The notes beneath the pieces were generated by a model that ran no database searches, had not been told where the DNA came from, and worked only from the letters and a program-made list of their open reading frames with translations. 64,000 bases of DNA from Parahaliea maris (GTDB taxonomy: Bacteria; Pseudomonadota; Gammaproteobacteria; Pseudomonadales; Halieaceae), in the NCBI RefSeq assembly GCF_008064665.1, contig NZ_VRZA01000001.1:186001-250000 (forward strand), in the 5' to 3' direction. The translations under genes and the position numbers were made by a program. Shown piece by piece: positions 39,787 through 50,076 of the stretch (its first letter is position 1; the number at the start of each line of letters is the position of its first letter).

Positions 39787-40875
39787 ATGGGCAAGATTCG
39801 GGTCATTCAATACGCCTCAGGCACCACGGGTAAAATCGCCATTCGCGCTATGGCTAATCACCCTGAACTGGAACTGGTAGGTATGCTGGTACACAGCGCA
39901 GAGAAGGTGGGTTTGGACGCAGGAGAATTGGCGGGTATAGGCAACCTCGGAGTGACCGCAACCGACTCCCTTGAGGAAATCCTGGCCATTGAAGCCGACG
40001 CGGTATCCTTCATGGGCTTGTGGCCAGACCTGGACCTGGTCTGCCCAATGCTTGAATCCGGAAAACACGTAGTACTGACGCCAGGGCTTCTTTATCCAAA
40101 GTATCTCGGCGACGAGGTGGTGGAACGCCTTGAGGCAGCCTGCAAAAAGGGAAACACCTGTGTTTTCGGTGGCGGCATCAGCCCCGGATTCGTCCAGTGT
40201 GTTGCCCCTATCGCCATGAGTAATCTTGCACTGGGGATAAACAAAATCACGGTAGAAGAATTTGTCGACTTCCATGATGTGGGTGAATCGCCGGAACTGA
40301 TTCGCGACATGCTGGGTATAGGCCGCACTCTCGAGGATGTTAAGGCCAACAAGCATCCATGGTTCGACGAGATGATGCCCGACTTTTTCAACCAGACCGT
40401 GGCTCTGACCGCCGATGCTCTGAAACTCGAACTGGATGAAATCCGCGCCGATATCGAGCATTTCGTATCACCCGGCGGTGGTCGCATTGATTCGGTGGAG
40501 ATCCCACCGGGCACCGTGGGCGGAGTACGCTCTACCTTCACCGGCGTGGTAGACGGGCAGGACAGGCTCATTGTTCGCCTCAACTGGTGGTGTACCTACG
40601 ACCTCGGCGATGGCTGGTTTTCAGCAGACGATATCAGTAACTCAACCCAGTGGCGGATTACGGTGGATGGGGAACCTTCAATGCGTCTGACTTTTGAACA
40701 AGCCGACCATTTCAACGATCCCACAGGCAACCCACGCAAGTCCACTGAGCACTCATTTATCATCACAGCGATGAACGTACTTCACGCCATTCCCTATCTC
40801 TGCCAGGAAAAATCCCCGGGCATCAAGCATTACGGCAACCTGCCGCTCATGGCAGGGCGTTATACGATACGTTGA
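39787..40875 (+). CDS. NAD(P)-binding dihydrodipicolinate-reductase-like dehydrogenase
   Basis: A 362-residue protein with an N-terminal Rossmann fold (IRVIQYASGTTGKIAIRAMA, LVGMLVHSAEKVGLDAGEL) and a C-terminal domain typical of the group related to 2,4-diaminopentanoate dehydrogenase and often named NAD(P)H-dependent amine dehydrogenase. Many such genes lie in steroid and terpenoid clusters of actinobacteria and marine gammaproteobacteria, where the substrate is not established. ATG at 39787 follows CGGAG; the longer frame to 39634 has no such site. Confidence 0.8.
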   Translation: MGKIRVIQYASGTTGKIAIRAMANHPELELVGMLVHSAEKVGLDAGELAGIGNLGVTATDSLEEILAIEADAVSFMGLWPDLDLVCPMLESGKHVVLTPGLLYPKYLGDEVVERLEAACKKGNTCVFGGGISPGFVQCVAPIAMSNLALGINKITVEEFVDFHDVGESPELIRDMLGIGRTLEDVKANKHPWFDEMMPDFFNQTVALTADALKLELDEIRADIEHFVSPGGGRIDSVEIPPGTVGGVRSTFTGVVDGQDRLIVRLNWWCTYDLGDGWFSADDISNSTQWRITVDGEPSMRLTFEQADHFNDPTGNPRKSTEHSFIITAMNVLHAIPYLCQEKSPGIKHYGNLPLMAGRYTIR

Positions 40876-40928
40876 CCGCGTAGCCTTCTGGCGCCTGAAA
40901 CCTGGGCAGGAAGATTCCTGCCCACTGC

Positions 40929-41690
40929 TCAGTAGGGGAGCGACGCAGTCGCGGAGTTATCTACCGGAAGCGCAACTCCATTGATGTGGCAGGCGTCATC
41001 CGACCCGAGGAACAGAATGCTCCTTGCGATATCCTCAGGCTGGCACATCCAGCGTCCATGGGTTTCCCGAAACTCCGCTGTAAGTTGCATTCGGGTTTCA
41101 GCGTCCAGGCCCTGACGAAACATGGGGGGATCAATAGCCCCGGGATGTACGCTATTGCAGCGCACTGAGTTACCGGCGTCGGCACAGTGAACCGCGATAC
41201 TCTGGGTGAGCGACATGACGGCAGCTTTGCTGGCTGCGTAGGCTGGAGTGAGCGGGCTTCCCCGCATGGCCGCTATCGACGACACATTGATGATGGCGCC
41301 CCCACCTGATTGTTCGAGCAAAGGGAGCGCGTGTTTCGCCGACAGAAAAACGCTCTCTGCATTCACCTGATGGGTGATTCGCCAGTTTTCAACGGTATCA
41401 TCTGGAAGCGATACGGTGTTGCAGATTGCAGCGATATTCGTCACCAGATCCAGCTGACCGTAGTCCCTGGAGACCTGCTCAATCAGCGCCACCCAGGCGG
41501 CTTCCTCCGCTACATTGTGACACACGAAACGCCCACCCTTTTCTTCAACCTCGGGAATCGGGGGGACTTCACGCAGATCGGTATAGATAACGCGGGCGCC
41601 CTCACCTGCCAGCATTCGAGCCGTTGCGCCGCCGACGAAGCCACCTGCACCTGTGACCAGGGCAACTTTACCTTCAAACCGAGAATCCAT
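40929..41690 (-). CDS. Short-chain dehydrogenase/reductase
   Basis: A 253-residue classical SDR: TGAGGFVGGATARMLAGEGA (about 14-33), YTDL with Asp for NAD, NVSSIAAMRGS (Ser), YAASK (about 155) and GSDDACHINGVALPVDNSAT at the end. It is convergent with the preceding dehydrogenase, and the first of several same-strand genes that run up to 52.2 kb. Substrate unknown. Confidence 0.88.
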   Translation of the reverse strand: MDSRFEGKVALVTGAGGFVGGATARMLAGEGARVIYTDLREVPPIPEVEEKGGRFVCHNVAEEAAWVALIEQVSRDYGQLDLVTNIAAICNTVSLPDDTVENWRITHQVNAESVFLSAKHALPLLEQSGGGAIINVSSIAAMRGSPLTPAYAASKAAVMSLTQSIAVHCADAGNSVRCNSVHPGAIDPPMFRQGLDAETRMQLTAEFRETHGRWMCQPEDIARSILFLGSDDACHINGVALPVDNSATASLPY

Positions 41691-41778
41691 ATCTCACCTT
41701 TACTGTTTTGAAATAGCCGAGCTTGTATCCGCGGCTAATAGCGCATTGAGCCGGCCGGAATGTAGATAAGGCAGTAAG

Positions 41779-42612
41779 TCAAACGTTGTACATATCACCA
41801 CTGGCTCTCACCGTAATGTCGCCAATCGATACACCGAGCGGCTGGTTGATGGCGTACACAACCTGGTCTGCCAGCAACTCGGGGGCGAGGATGAAGTACT
41901 CGATATTGTCCACCGAGCTCCAGCTGTCGGGTGCGCTGCCATCGAAAAGTTTGCCGAAGCGCTCGCCGACCTCTACAGCGTTATCGCCGAGAATCCCGCC
42001 ACCTGCATCAAAATTAACGATGCCGCCGCTGATACCCGTGGTCGGAATACCTGTGGGGCGAACGGTGGTGACCTTGATCCGCCCCTGAGCTTCCTGGCGC
42101 AGTGACTCCGACAGGAAGTTCACCGCCGCCTTGGTCGCGCCGTAAACTGCGGCGCCCTTGACCGGATAATTACCGTAAATGGACGACATGTTGATGATAT
42201 GTCCACTACCCTGCTTGATCATCTGGTCGTAGACGGCAGAAATCCCGTGCAGAACTCCCTTGAAGTTGATATCGATACAGCGGTCCCAGGCCGTTGACGC
42301 CGTTTCATGGTCGGCATAAAAAGCCAGGGGCATGACGCCGGCGTTGTTGACCAGTACGTCAACGGCCCCATACTTTTCCACTGCAGTATCAATCAAAGCC
42401 TTCATCTCTGAGGTGCTGGTTACATCGGCCCGGACCGCCAGGGCCTCGCCGCCCGCCTCATTGATGCCGCTACAAGCGATCTCCAGTTGCGCTTCATTGA
42501 CATCGGAGAGCACTACTCGCGCGCCCAGCGCGGCCACTTTCTCCGCTACCAGTTTGCCGAATCCACCGGCTGCGCCAGTGACAAGAACTACCTTGCCTTC
42601 TATATAACTCAC
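41779..42612 (-). CDS. Short-chain dehydrogenase/reductase
   Basis: A 277-residue SDR: TGAAGGFGKLVAEKVAALGA, VVLSDVNEAQL, VNNAGVMPLAF, NMSSIYGNYPV (Ser), YGATK (about 157). The start is GTG behind GGGGAGG. It lies 88 bases upstream (in transcription) of the preceding SDR and downstream of the hydroxyisobutyrate-dehydrogenase-like gene, likely in one operon. Confidence 0.88.
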   Translation of the reverse strand: MSYIEGKVVLVTGAAGGFGKLVAEKVAALGARVVLSDVNEAQLEIACSGINEAGGEALAVRADVTSTSEMKALIDTAVEKYGAVDVLVNNAGVMPLAFYADHETASTAWDRCIDINFKGVLHGISAVYDQMIKQGSGHIINMSSIYGNYPVKGAAVYGATKAAVNFLSESLRQEAQGRIKVTTVRPTGIPTTGISGGIVNFDAGGGILGDNAVEVGERFGKLFDGSAPDSWSSVDNIEYFILAPELLADQVVYAINQPLGVSIGDITVRASGDMYNV

Positions 42613-42722
42613 AAATACCTCCCCAAATCTCGATCTGACAGGACTAGCAACCCGACAGTTCCCATCCGTGCTGACGCGTTACCCCCGCCAGTATCCCAGT
42701 ACGATTGTTGCCGACACTACGT

Positions 42723-43565
42723 TTAGCCGTCGTGACGCTCAAATACTGGCCGGACAAGTTCCCGCGCTTGAAGAGCCATCGCCATGTTCAACCCTGCCAG
42801 TTCACCGCACTCAACGGCCACCTGGAGATCCTTTTCACCGATACCGGCCTGACTTGCCATGTAGGCATCAAATTCCGGGTTATCCCCCGGTTTGACAGCC
42901 TGCTGCCCGGTCAACAGGGCCTCCATCGATGGCGTCATATTGCCGTTTGCCTTCATCACCGCATTCAGCGAGGCGAACGGAACACCGAAGTGGCTCGCGA
43001 GTTTTACTGCCTGGCTACCCACCATAAACTGCACCCAGGTGACCAGGTTATTGGAGATTTTCGTGGCCATTCCCGCACCGATGGGTCCGACATTCAGGAT
43101 ATCAGTGGAGAAGGTCTCAAGAACGGGCCTCACCTTCTCGGTCAGCGCCGGGTCGCCACCGGTCATGGTGAACACAAAACGACCTTCTTCATCCTCCCGG
43201 GTCCGTGACACTGGAGCGTCCATGAATTGAATTCCCTTGGACGCCAATCGCTCAGAGATATCTTTCACTGTATCCAGCCGGATCGTGCTGTGAACTATGA
43301 CGATACTGCCTTGCGGGAGGTGTTCGGCAGCACCGGTGCTACCAAACAGCGTATCCAGCACCTGCTGGTCGTCGCGAACGCAAATTTCCAGTACGTCGGC
43401 ACCTTTGGCCGCATCTCCCGGGGAGGAAGCCAGCCGTGCTATTCCGGAAAATTTTTCCATCGCCTCCGCAAAGACATCAAACACCGTCAGGTTAAAATTG
43501 TTTTTGGCGATTTGCGTTGCCTGCTGACCGCCCATATTTCCCAATCCGATATACGTCACGTTCAT
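42723..43565 (-). CDS. 3-hydroxyisobutyrate dehydrogenase-family oxidoreductase
   Basis: A 280-residue beta-hydroxyacid dehydrogenase. YIGLGNMGGQQATQIAK is the NAD(P) motif, MDAPVSRTREDEEG the substrate motif (about 118), and GAGMATKISNNLVTW contains the catalytic Lys (about 172). The family oxidises beta-hydroxy acids such as 3-hydroxyisobutyrate or tartronate semialdehyde's alcohol. Here it probably serves a branched-chain intermediate of the neighbouring pathway; that is inference. Confidence 0.87.
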   Translation of the reverse strand: MNVTYIGLGNMGGQQATQIAKNNFNLTVFDVFAEAMEKFSGIARLASSPGDAAKGADVLEICVRDDQQVLDTLFGSTGAAEHLPQGSIVIVHSTIRLDTVKDISERLASKGIQFMDAPVSRTREDEEGRFVFTMTGGDPALTEKVRPVLETFSTDILNVGPIGAGMATKISNNLVTWVQFMVGSQAVKLASHFGVPFASLNAVMKANGNMTPSMEALLTGQQAVKPGDNPEFDAYMASQAGIGEKDLQVAVECGELAGLNMAMALQARELVRPVFERHDG

Positions 43566-43701
43566 TTTTATTACTCCTGTGCCAGATAGTTTTCTGACTA
43601 AGTTGCATTATTGATTGTTGAGTGTATCTGCCGCTAAAACCATTCACACATGTTCTGTTGAGCAATTTCCATGAGTCTCGATACTAGCCGGGCAGCGTGC
43701 A

Positions 43702-45417
43702 TCATACGTTTCCAGCAATAAATCGCTCTCTCACTTTTAGCTTGTGAAGCTTTTCACTGGCGTTACGGGGTAGCGGGTCCCGCGAAAATACGATATGCCG
43801 AGGTACCTTGTAGCCCGCCAGATGTAACCCCAGGAACTCGCGCAGTTCTACCTCGGCATGCTGGAGAGCCTCCTGGCAGTAGCAAACCATTACCAGCTCC
43901 TCGCCCATTGCGACATCATCAACACCGAATACCACCACTTCTTTCACCGCAGGGTGCTGGTACGCGACACTCTCGATCTCACCGGGGAAAATGTTTTCGC
44001 CACCACGAATAACAATTTCCTTGATGCGGCCGGTCACGTGGAGGAATCCATCCTCGTCGAGATAGCCGATATCACCCGACTTCAACCAACCATCCCCCGT
44101 CATTACATCGGCTGTCGCCTCGGGGCTTCGCCAGTAACCGGTGGTGCAGGTAATGCCTCGCATCTGGATTTCACCCGGCTGACCGGGGGGCAGGACGTCG
44201 CCTCCAGTTGAAGCGAAGCGCATTTCCATGATCGGCGATAGGATGCCGGCACTGTCAGGTTTGAGATCATACACACAGCCACTCATGGTCGTCGCCACGG
44301 CCAGCGTTTCGGTCATGGCATAACCGGTAGACCGGTTGGGCTCTCCCAGGCGTGTGCGAATCAACTCTGGCAGTCCGCTTGGTGTGGCCGCGCCTGCAGA
44401 GGCGACCCGGATCAACGACGAGGTGTCGTAACTATTGAAATCCGGGCTGGACAGTAAATCCATGAGGATAGCGGGAACGCTGGATATATTGGTAATGCGC
44501 TCATCATGGATCAATTGCAGTGCCGCATCGCGATTCCACTTGCGCATCATCACGACCTTATGGCCCAGTGATGCTGGAACCAGGAAGCCGCTATTGAGCC
44601 CCGTCGCATGAAACAACGGCACTGTAAGCAACGGCGTTTCCCGGGTTGCTCCCCCCTGGAATTCCCGCTGCCCTTCCAACTGCATGGTCAGGAAACCCAG
44701 GAACATCATATTCATGTGTACCTGGCAGACAGCCGCGTGATGATGCACGACTCCTTTGGGAAAGCCGGTACTGCCCGAGGTATAAAGTACAAGGCACGCA
44801 CTTTCGGTATCTGGCGACGCGACCTCATAAGCGTGCCCGGGCCAGGTATCAAGGATCTCTGTAAGAAAGTGCACGCTCTCAGCTGGCATGCAATCTACAG
44901 ACTCTGCAATGACAACGTGGGTATCAAGGTCTGGAAGGCGATTTGACACCAGATCGAATCGGGCGCGATCCAGTACAACCACGCTGGCACCGCTGTCGTG
45001 GATGGCAAAGCTGAGTTCGTCCGCTTTTCCCCAACTGTTGATGGGCACCACAATGGCCCCCACGAGTATTGCCCCTGCAAAGGCGATAAGCCACTCCGGC
45101 CGGTTACTCATCGCAAGCGCCACCCGATCACCAGGTTGTATTTCGCGAGCCCTTTGAAGCCAGGCGGCGAATGCGTCCGCAGCCTTGAAAAAATCGGCAT
45201 AGGTTAACCGGTTCGCCTCATAGACGAGGAACTCAGCATCACCGTGGTTGCGAGCGGACTGCAGGATGTCAAGCATCGTCTCAGCCGCATTGATAAAAGC
45301 CAGTCGCTCACCAAAGGAATAGCTTCGTCGTGTCACTTCGAAGAACTCGCCTTGCCGGGTCAGGTTCCTGATCTCTTCGTGGACACGCGCCGCAGTGACA
45401 GGTTGAAAATCGGTCAT
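43702..45417 (-). CDS. Acyl-CoA synthetase (AMP-forming)
   Basis: A 571-residue member of the adenylate-forming family. LVLYTSGSTGFPKGVVHH is the ATP loop (about 178), GYAMTETLAVATT the A5 motif, WLKSGDIGYLDEDGFLHVTGR the A8 hinge and PRNASEKLHKLKVRE the C-terminal Lys region. It should activate a carboxylic acid as a CoA thioester for the acyl-CoA dehydrogenases nearby. The ATG at 45417 sits after GGAGAGG; an ATG 18 bases earlier has no site. Chain type is not predictable. Confidence 0.9.
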   Translation of the reverse strand: MTDFQPVTAARVHEEIRNLTRQGEFFEVTRRSYSFGERLAFINAAETMLDILQSARNHGDAEFLVYEANRLTYADFFKAADAFAAWLQRAREIQPGDRVALAMSNRPEWLIAFAGAILVGAIVVPINSWGKADELSFAIHDSGASVVVLDRARFDLVSNRLPDLDTHVVIAESVDCMPAESVHFLTEILDTWPGHAYEVASPDTESACLVLYTSGSTGFPKGVVHHHAAVCQVHMNMMFLGFLTMQLEGQREFQGGATRETPLLTVPLFHATGLNSGFLVPASLGHKVVMMRKWNRDAALQLIHDERITNISSVPAILMDLLSSPDFNSYDTSSLIRVASAGAATPSGLPELIRTRLGEPNRSTGYAMTETLAVATTMSGCVYDLKPDSAGILSPIMEMRFASTGGDVLPPGQPGEIQMRGITCTTGYWRSPEATADVMTGDGWLKSGDIGYLDEDGFLHVTGRIKEIVIRGGENIFPGEIESVAYQHPAVKEVVVFGVDDVAMGEELVMVCYCQEALQHAEVELREFLGLHLAGYKVPRHIVFSRDPLPRNASEKLHKLKVRERFIAGNV

Positions 45418-45460
45418 TTGCCTCTCCGCAAACATCTACTCGCCCTTCTGAAAACGGTGG

Positions 45461-46831
45461 TCATGGCAGGATTGGCGGCAGTTCTTTCTGCAGCTCCAGT
45501 TTGGCCCTGGTGGCCTCACCGGTCAGGGCAAAGCCCAACAGGGCGCCACCGGCGTCGCGGTATTCTGCCCGGACGTTATTGCCGTCGGCTGCTACTTTCC
45601 ACTCACCGGCAGCGCCGGCGGCCGGTGGTGCGACGACCACCGGACAGGCCGGCGTCTTGATGGTCACCGGCATGGCCGGGTACACCACCTCGGTGGGCTG
45701 GCCGGCGAGGGTTTTACCCAGCGCTTTGACGGCCGCCATCAGGGGGGCGACGTAGACCAGGACCTGTCCCTCGACCTCAGCGCAGTCACCCAGAGCGTAT
45801 ACATTGGCTGCACTGGTCTCGAGCAGGCGATTGGTTACGACGCCACGGTTGGTGGCGATCCCCGAGGCCTTGGCCAGGTCGATACGCGGGCGTACACCGA
45901 CTGCCGAAACCACCAGGTCCGCACTGAGAGTGCTGCCATTATTGAGGATAACCGACACACCCTGCTCCGCCTTGTTGACTTCCGTGACCAGCGGCCCGAA
46001 ATGGAATTTTGCCCCCTTCGCCTCCAGAGCCGCCTGCACTGCCTTGCCAGCGGTTTCCGGCAGCAAAGTGGGCAGGCAGTAGGCCAGCGGGTCAACCGCT
46101 TCCACCTCAAAGCCGCCATTGAGCAGGTCGTTGGTGAACTCGCACCCGATCAGGCCACCGCCGATAATGCAGACCTTCTTCACGTTGTTCTTGGCCACGG
46201 CGGTACGGAAGTCGTCGTAGTCCAACAGATCGTTGACCGAATACACCAGGTCCAGGCCGTCGCCGCCGATGGGCGGTTGAATGACCTGGGCGCCGAGCGC
46301 CAGCACCAGCTTGCCGTAATGGATTTCGGTCTGCTCATCGCCGACCTTGATCACCTGCCGTGCGGTATCGATTTCACTGACGTGGGTACGAGTCCAGACG
46401 CTGGCCTTGAGTTGCTGCCCCATGGTCCCCGCGTCCTGCTGGGCCAGGTCATCGGCACTGGTATCCCGGGTGAAACCTGTGGACAGCATGGGCTTGGAAT
46501 AGGCGCGCCCGTCGTCCGAAGTCAGCAAAATCAGGGGAGTCTCGTCATCCTGCTTGCGGAACTCGCGCGCCAGGTTGTAGCCGGCCAACCCCGTGCCGAT
46601 GATGACCACCGGCGCATGTTCGCGATCAGCCACGGGCTCCTCGTGGTGGGGAAGATCATCGAGAGGCGCTTCCTCCAGCAGTTCGAAGTCCTCTTTGCCC
46701 ACGCCACAGTCGGGGCAGAGCCAGTCTTCGGGCACATCCTCCCACCTGGTTCCCGGCGCAATGCCGTCGTCTGGCCAGCCTTCCTTCTCATCGTAGATCA
46801 GGCCGCAAACAATACATTCCCACTTACTCAT
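45461..46831 (-). CDS. Rubredoxin - rubredoxin reductase fusion
   Basis: A 456-residue fusion. Residues 1-52 are a complete rubredoxin with both iron knuckles ([20 protein letters not shown] and [18 protein letters not shown]). After a linker, residues 72-456 are a FAD/NADH rubredoxin reductase: [59 protein letters not shown] and [16 protein letters not shown]. In hexadecane degraders this pair feeds electrons from NADH to AlkB-type monooxygenases; no alkB is in the window. It may support an oxygenase elsewhere or act in oxygen detoxification. Confidence 0.92.
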   Translation of the reverse strand: MSKWECIVCGLIYDEKEGWPDDGIAPGTRWEDVPEDWLCPDCGVGKEDFELLEEAPLDDLPHHEEPVADREHAPVVIIGTGLAGYNLAREFRKQDDETPLILLTSDDGRAYSKPMLSTGFTRDTSADDLAQQDAGTMGQQLKASVWTRTHVSEIDTARQVIKVGDEQTEIHYGKLVLALGAQVIQPPIGGDGLDLVYSVNDLLDYDDFRTAVAKNNVKKVCIIGGGLIGCEFTNDLLNGGFEVEAVDPLAYCLPTLLPETAGKAVQAALEAKGAKFHFGPLVTEVNKAEQGVSVILNNGSTLSADLVVSAVGVRPRIDLAKASGIATNRGVVTNRLLETSAANVYALGDCAEVEGQVLVYVAPLMAAVKALGKTLAGQPTEVVYPAMPVTIKTPACPVVVAPPAAGAAGEWKVAADGNNVRAEYRDAGGALLGFALTGEATRAKLELQKELPPILP

Positions 46832-46872
46832 AATTCCATCTCTCGGTACATCATTCGGATATCACTGGACAA

Positions 46873-48546
46873 TCAGTCCAGTTGCGGGAGGACTTCCCAT
46901 CCCTGCTCTCTCCAGAAGCGGCAAGCCCTCTCCCTGAGCCCGGTTTCAAGACGAGGCTCTGCTGAGAAGGCCAGGTGGTACTCCGCCTGATCGCCAGCGT
47001 AAGGCTTCCACTCGACCAGTCCATCGCCATTGGGGTCAGCGCCATGAACAAAGTTCGCCACGTAACGACGAAACAGCCTTGCGGCCTCCTGCTGCTCGGC
47101 ATTGAAGTCCGGTACACTGCCATCAAAACTCCCCCCGAACAGCAGTTCCGTGTCAAAGCCGTGGTAGGCACCCATCTCAAGGTTCGGGCTGGTTTTGGTA
47201 CCCGGTACCTGCTGTTCATACATCCAGGTTGGCACAATCCGGGAAAGCGTCATGGCCAGTTCACTGTGCGGACAGGTATAGTGCGCCTCGGTCGCCACAT
47301 CGGAGAATCGCTCGATGGGTGATAGCCCGGAACCTTCCAGGGGATAGGCAACGGCGGCACTTTCGGCAATCGCTTTCGAGCCGAGTAGGCCCTCAAGCGC
47401 TGACAAATAATCCTCACTGCCCATTTGTCCCGCGCCGATCTGGAACAACAAGTCGCCATAAACCCGGCGGCCCTCATGTCGGGCTACACCGATCATCACA
47501 GGCACTCGGTGGAAGGCGCCGTTGCTGAACGCATCCGGAAATGAGCGGGGAAAGACCTGCCCGTCAACAATATTTCCGCTGCGCCCGCCCAACATGGGCA
47601 TGGCCGAGAAGAAACTGATGGCTGGAGGCTTATGGGGGTTGTATACGGAAGGGAAGCGAAAAAAGGATTCGGCAGGCTGTTGCCGCATACACTCGATGGG
47701 CTGCGGTCTCTCCGCACAACCCATCTGGTTTACCAATTGCTGCCCACGGCGTTCCCCAATTTGCCAGGAGTCAGTGGGAAACCAGCAGGAGCCACCGCTC
47801 TGGATGATCGCACCGTGGAACAGGCCTTCAGCCTGTGGGCTTGCCATCAGGCCACAGACCATTGTCCCGCCGCCGGACATGCCGCCTATCGTGACCCGCT
47901 GGGGGGCACCGCCGAAGGCTGCGATTTCCCGCTGGACCCACTGTAGCGCAGCAATTGCATCGAGGTAGCCGTAGTTACCGGAAGAAAACCTGCCGGATTC
48001 TGCCGCATTCAACGCGGGGTGAGCAAAAAAGGCAAGGTGGTCCAGACGATACTGAATCATCACCACCACCGTACCGGTTTCGCGTACAAAGTCCTCCACG
48101 GGCCGGCGACCATCGCCGTTCCTTCGCCCACCACCGTGAATCCAGACGAGTACCGGGGCACCTTCGCTCAGGTCGCTGTCAGGCGTATAGACATTGAGGT
48201 ATAAACAGTCTTCCGTTCCGTAAGTTTTTGCAACGCCAGCTTCATAGCGCGTCTGGGTACACACCGGGGGAAAGCTATCGGCAGCAAACTCTCCCTGCCA
48301 GCCCGCCGCTGGCTGAGGAGCTGAGAAGCGCAGCTCACCAACCGGAGGTGCCGCGAATGGAATGCCCTTGAAGGCAACGACTCCCTCGCTTTTCACGCCA
48401 CGAACCTGGCCTGAACCCATACTCACTACTGCCGGTTCTGCAGAGACAGCACTGACCGTTGCCGCATTTGCCAGAAGCAGGATTACGCTCAAGACGAGCA
48501 CGCAGCGGTAGATGGACAGGGAATAGGCGGATGGCTCCGGAAACAT
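46873..48546 (-). CDS. Exported type-B carboxylesterase
   Basis: A 557-residue alpha/beta hydrolase of the carboxylesterase type B family. A signal peptide or membrane anchor is seen at SIYRCVLVLSVILLLANAA. GIPFAAPPVGELRFSAPQPA, EDCLYLNVYTPD, VWIHGGGRRNGDG (oxyanion loop) and IGGMSGGGTMVCGL (nucleophile Ser in G-M-S-G-G, unlike the common GESAG) follow, with His in YHGFDTEL. It would hydrolyse an ester outside the cytoplasm, possibly the first step for an esterified substrate. The ATG at 48546 fits AGGAG; a TTG just before it is too close. Confidence 0.88.
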   Translation of the reverse strand: MFPEPSAYSLSIYRCVLVLSVILLLANAATVSAVSAEPAVVSMGSGQVRGVKSEGVVAFKGIPFAAPPVGELRFSAPQPAAGWQGEFAADSFPPVCTQTRYEAGVAKTYGTEDCLYLNVYTPDSDLSEGAPVLVWIHGGGRRNGDGRRPVEDFVRETGTVVVMIQYRLDHLAFFAHPALNAAESGRFSSGNYGYLDAIAALQWVQREIAAFGGAPQRVTIGGMSGGGTMVCGLMASPQAEGLFHGAIIQSGGSCWFPTDSWQIGERRGQQLVNQMGCAERPQPIECMRQQPAESFFRFPSVYNPHKPPAISFFSAMPMLGGRSGNIVDGQVFPRSFPDAFSNGAFHRVPVMIGVARHEGRRVYGDLLFQIGAGQMGSEDYLSALEGLLGSKAIAESAAVAYPLEGSGLSPIERFSDVATEAHYTCPHSELAMTLSRIVPTWMYEQQVPGTKTSPNLEMGAYHGFDTELLFGGSFDGSVPDFNAEQQEAARLFRRYVANFVHGADPNGDGLVEWKPYAGDQAEYHLAFSAEPRLETGLRERACRFWREQGWEVLPQLD

Positions 48547-48660
48547 CAAGACTCCTTAAAGATTGATAAATTTAGCCTGGGGCATAATACATACCACTAG
48601 ATATGTTTTAACCGGGTAAATTGCAAATTAGCTCAATGTAATCTGGTTGGTATCGACTGT

Positions 48661-49698
48661 TTAACCGGCCCAGCAGTCCAGCACCACCTTACCCGCGATG
48701 GCCCCGACATCGATCTCCCGGTGCACTGCCGCCGCATCCTCCAGCGGTCTGCGCTGGGCGACTACAGGCGACAGTCGACCTGCGGCTAACATTGAAAACA
48801 GCGTTTCAACATCGGCCTTGAACTCCTCCGGGTGCTTCTGGCGCCGCGTGTGAATGTTATAGAAGCTGGTCTTGCGACCATCGGGCAGAATGCGCCACAG
48901 CACGAGCAACTTGGCGAAGCCCCACAGCAGTGCGGGCACCCGCTCCTCGCCGGTAGTCACCTGCAGGGCACCAAAGGCGACGAGTTTTCCGCCAAACGCC
49001 AGGCAGCGATACGACCGGGACCAATTCTTGCCGCCGATGGTATCGAACACCGCGTCAACGCCCCGCCCGTCAGTTTTACGCATCAGCACATCGACAAAGT
49101 CTTCATTGCGGTAGTCGATGGGTTCTGCGCCCAATTCCGTCAACAGCGGGTGTTTGGCAGAGGAGGCTGTACCGTAGACCTTAAGGCCCATTTCACTGCC
49201 CAGTTCCAGCAGCGCGGTGCCCACCGCGCCGCCCGCAGCGTGTACCAGAATACTGTCACCGGGCTTCAGTGTGCATTCCCGGGTGAGCATCTGGTAGGCC
49301 GTGGTATAGGAAAGAATCATGCACACAGCGGCCGCGGGATCGAGACCCGCTGGCGCCTTCACCAGGCGATCTGCCGCCACACAGAGGTACTGGGTATATC
49401 CACCGATAACACTCATGTCGGCCACCGGATCACCCGGCACAAACCCGGAGACACCCTCCCCGATCGCATCGACTACCCCGAACCAGTCGTAGCCCAGGAC
49501 GAAGGGAGGCTTGTCCTTGACATCCACATATTGCCCCTGGCGGATGATGGTATCGGTAAACCCCGTACCGGCCGTGAGCACCTTGACCCTGACCTCACCC
49601 GGCCCGGGCTCCGGAAGCTCGGCCTGCAGGACTGTGTGTAACTCCTCGGGGCCCCCGAAGGCTTTCAATTCGATACGTTTCCAGGGCTGGTGTTCCAA
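48661..49698 (-). CDS. Medium-chain dehydrogenase/reductase (quinone oxidoreductase-like)
   Basis: A 345-residue MDR without the catalytic or structural zinc cysteines. TGFTDTIIRQGQYVD, LGYDWFGVVDAIGEGV, SYTTAYQMLTRECTLKPGDS and VHAAGGAVGTALLELGSEMG (NADP motif) are typical of the zeta-crystallin/quinone reductase and enoyl-reductase branch. It probably reduces a double bond next to a carbonyl with NADPH. The start is TTG behind GGAAGG. It is about 110 bases upstream of the esterase gene on the same strand. Confidence 0.86.
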   Translation of the reverse strand: MEHQPWKRIELKAFGGPEELHTVLQAELPEPGPGEVRVKVLTAGTGFTDTIIRQGQYVDVKDKPPFVLGYDWFGVVDAIGEGVSGFVPGDPVADMSVIGGYTQYLCVAADRLVKAPAGLDPAAAVCMILSYTTAYQMLTRECTLKPGDSILVHAAGGAVGTALLELGSEMGLKVYGTASSAKHPLLTELGAEPIDYRNEDFVDVLMRKTDGRGVDAVFDTIGGKNWSRSYRCLAFGGKLVAFGALQVTTGEERVPALLWGFAKLLVLWRILPDGRKTSFYNIHTRRQKHPEEFKADVETLFSMLAAGRLSPVVAQRRPLEDAAAVHREIDVGAIAGKVVLDCWAG

Positions 49699-49782
49699 GC
49701 CGACCTTCCTCTCCGTTGCCGCCGCTCCCGGCCCCTGCCACAGAAGGAACCATCGCGGCCATAGTTAACCCGCCTTATCGGC

Positions 49783-50076
49783 TCAGAACTCGAACTGGCT
49801 GGTGGCGTAGGACGCCATCACTTCGCCACACACCGGGAATATCACCTCCGCATGCGCAGCGTGGGTCGAGTAGGTCAGAAAGTCGTCCGCTGAGGCGAAC
49901 TCCGCTACTACCGCCAGCCCGGCATTACCTTCCAGCAATTCGAGGTCGAGCCCCGTGCGAAAGGCCTTGATCCCGGGAATCAGATCGGGGAGTTGCTGGA
50001 ATGCAGCCAGTACGGCCTGCTTGCGCTCGTCTGTCGTATCGGCCTTGAAGTAAATAAGGGTTATATGCTGGATCAT
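49783..50076 (-). CDS. Dabb (stress-responsive A/B-barrel) domain protein
   Basis: A 97-residue ferredoxin-like dimeric barrel protein: MIQHITLIYFKADTTDERKQ, LPDLIPGIKAFRTGLDLELL and SADDFLTYSTHAAHAEVI with the conserved His pair are typical. Such proteins include olivetolic-acid-cyclase-like folds and dimeric decarboxylases or monooxygenases. The ATG overlaps the LLM gene stop by 4 bases, so it is co-translated with that oxidoreductase and may act on its product. Confidence 0.8.
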   Translation of the reverse strand: MIQHITLIYFKADTTDERKQAVLAAFQQLPDLIPGIKAFRTGLDLELLEGNAGLAVVAEFASADDFLTYSTHAAHAEVIFPVCGEVMASYATSQFEF

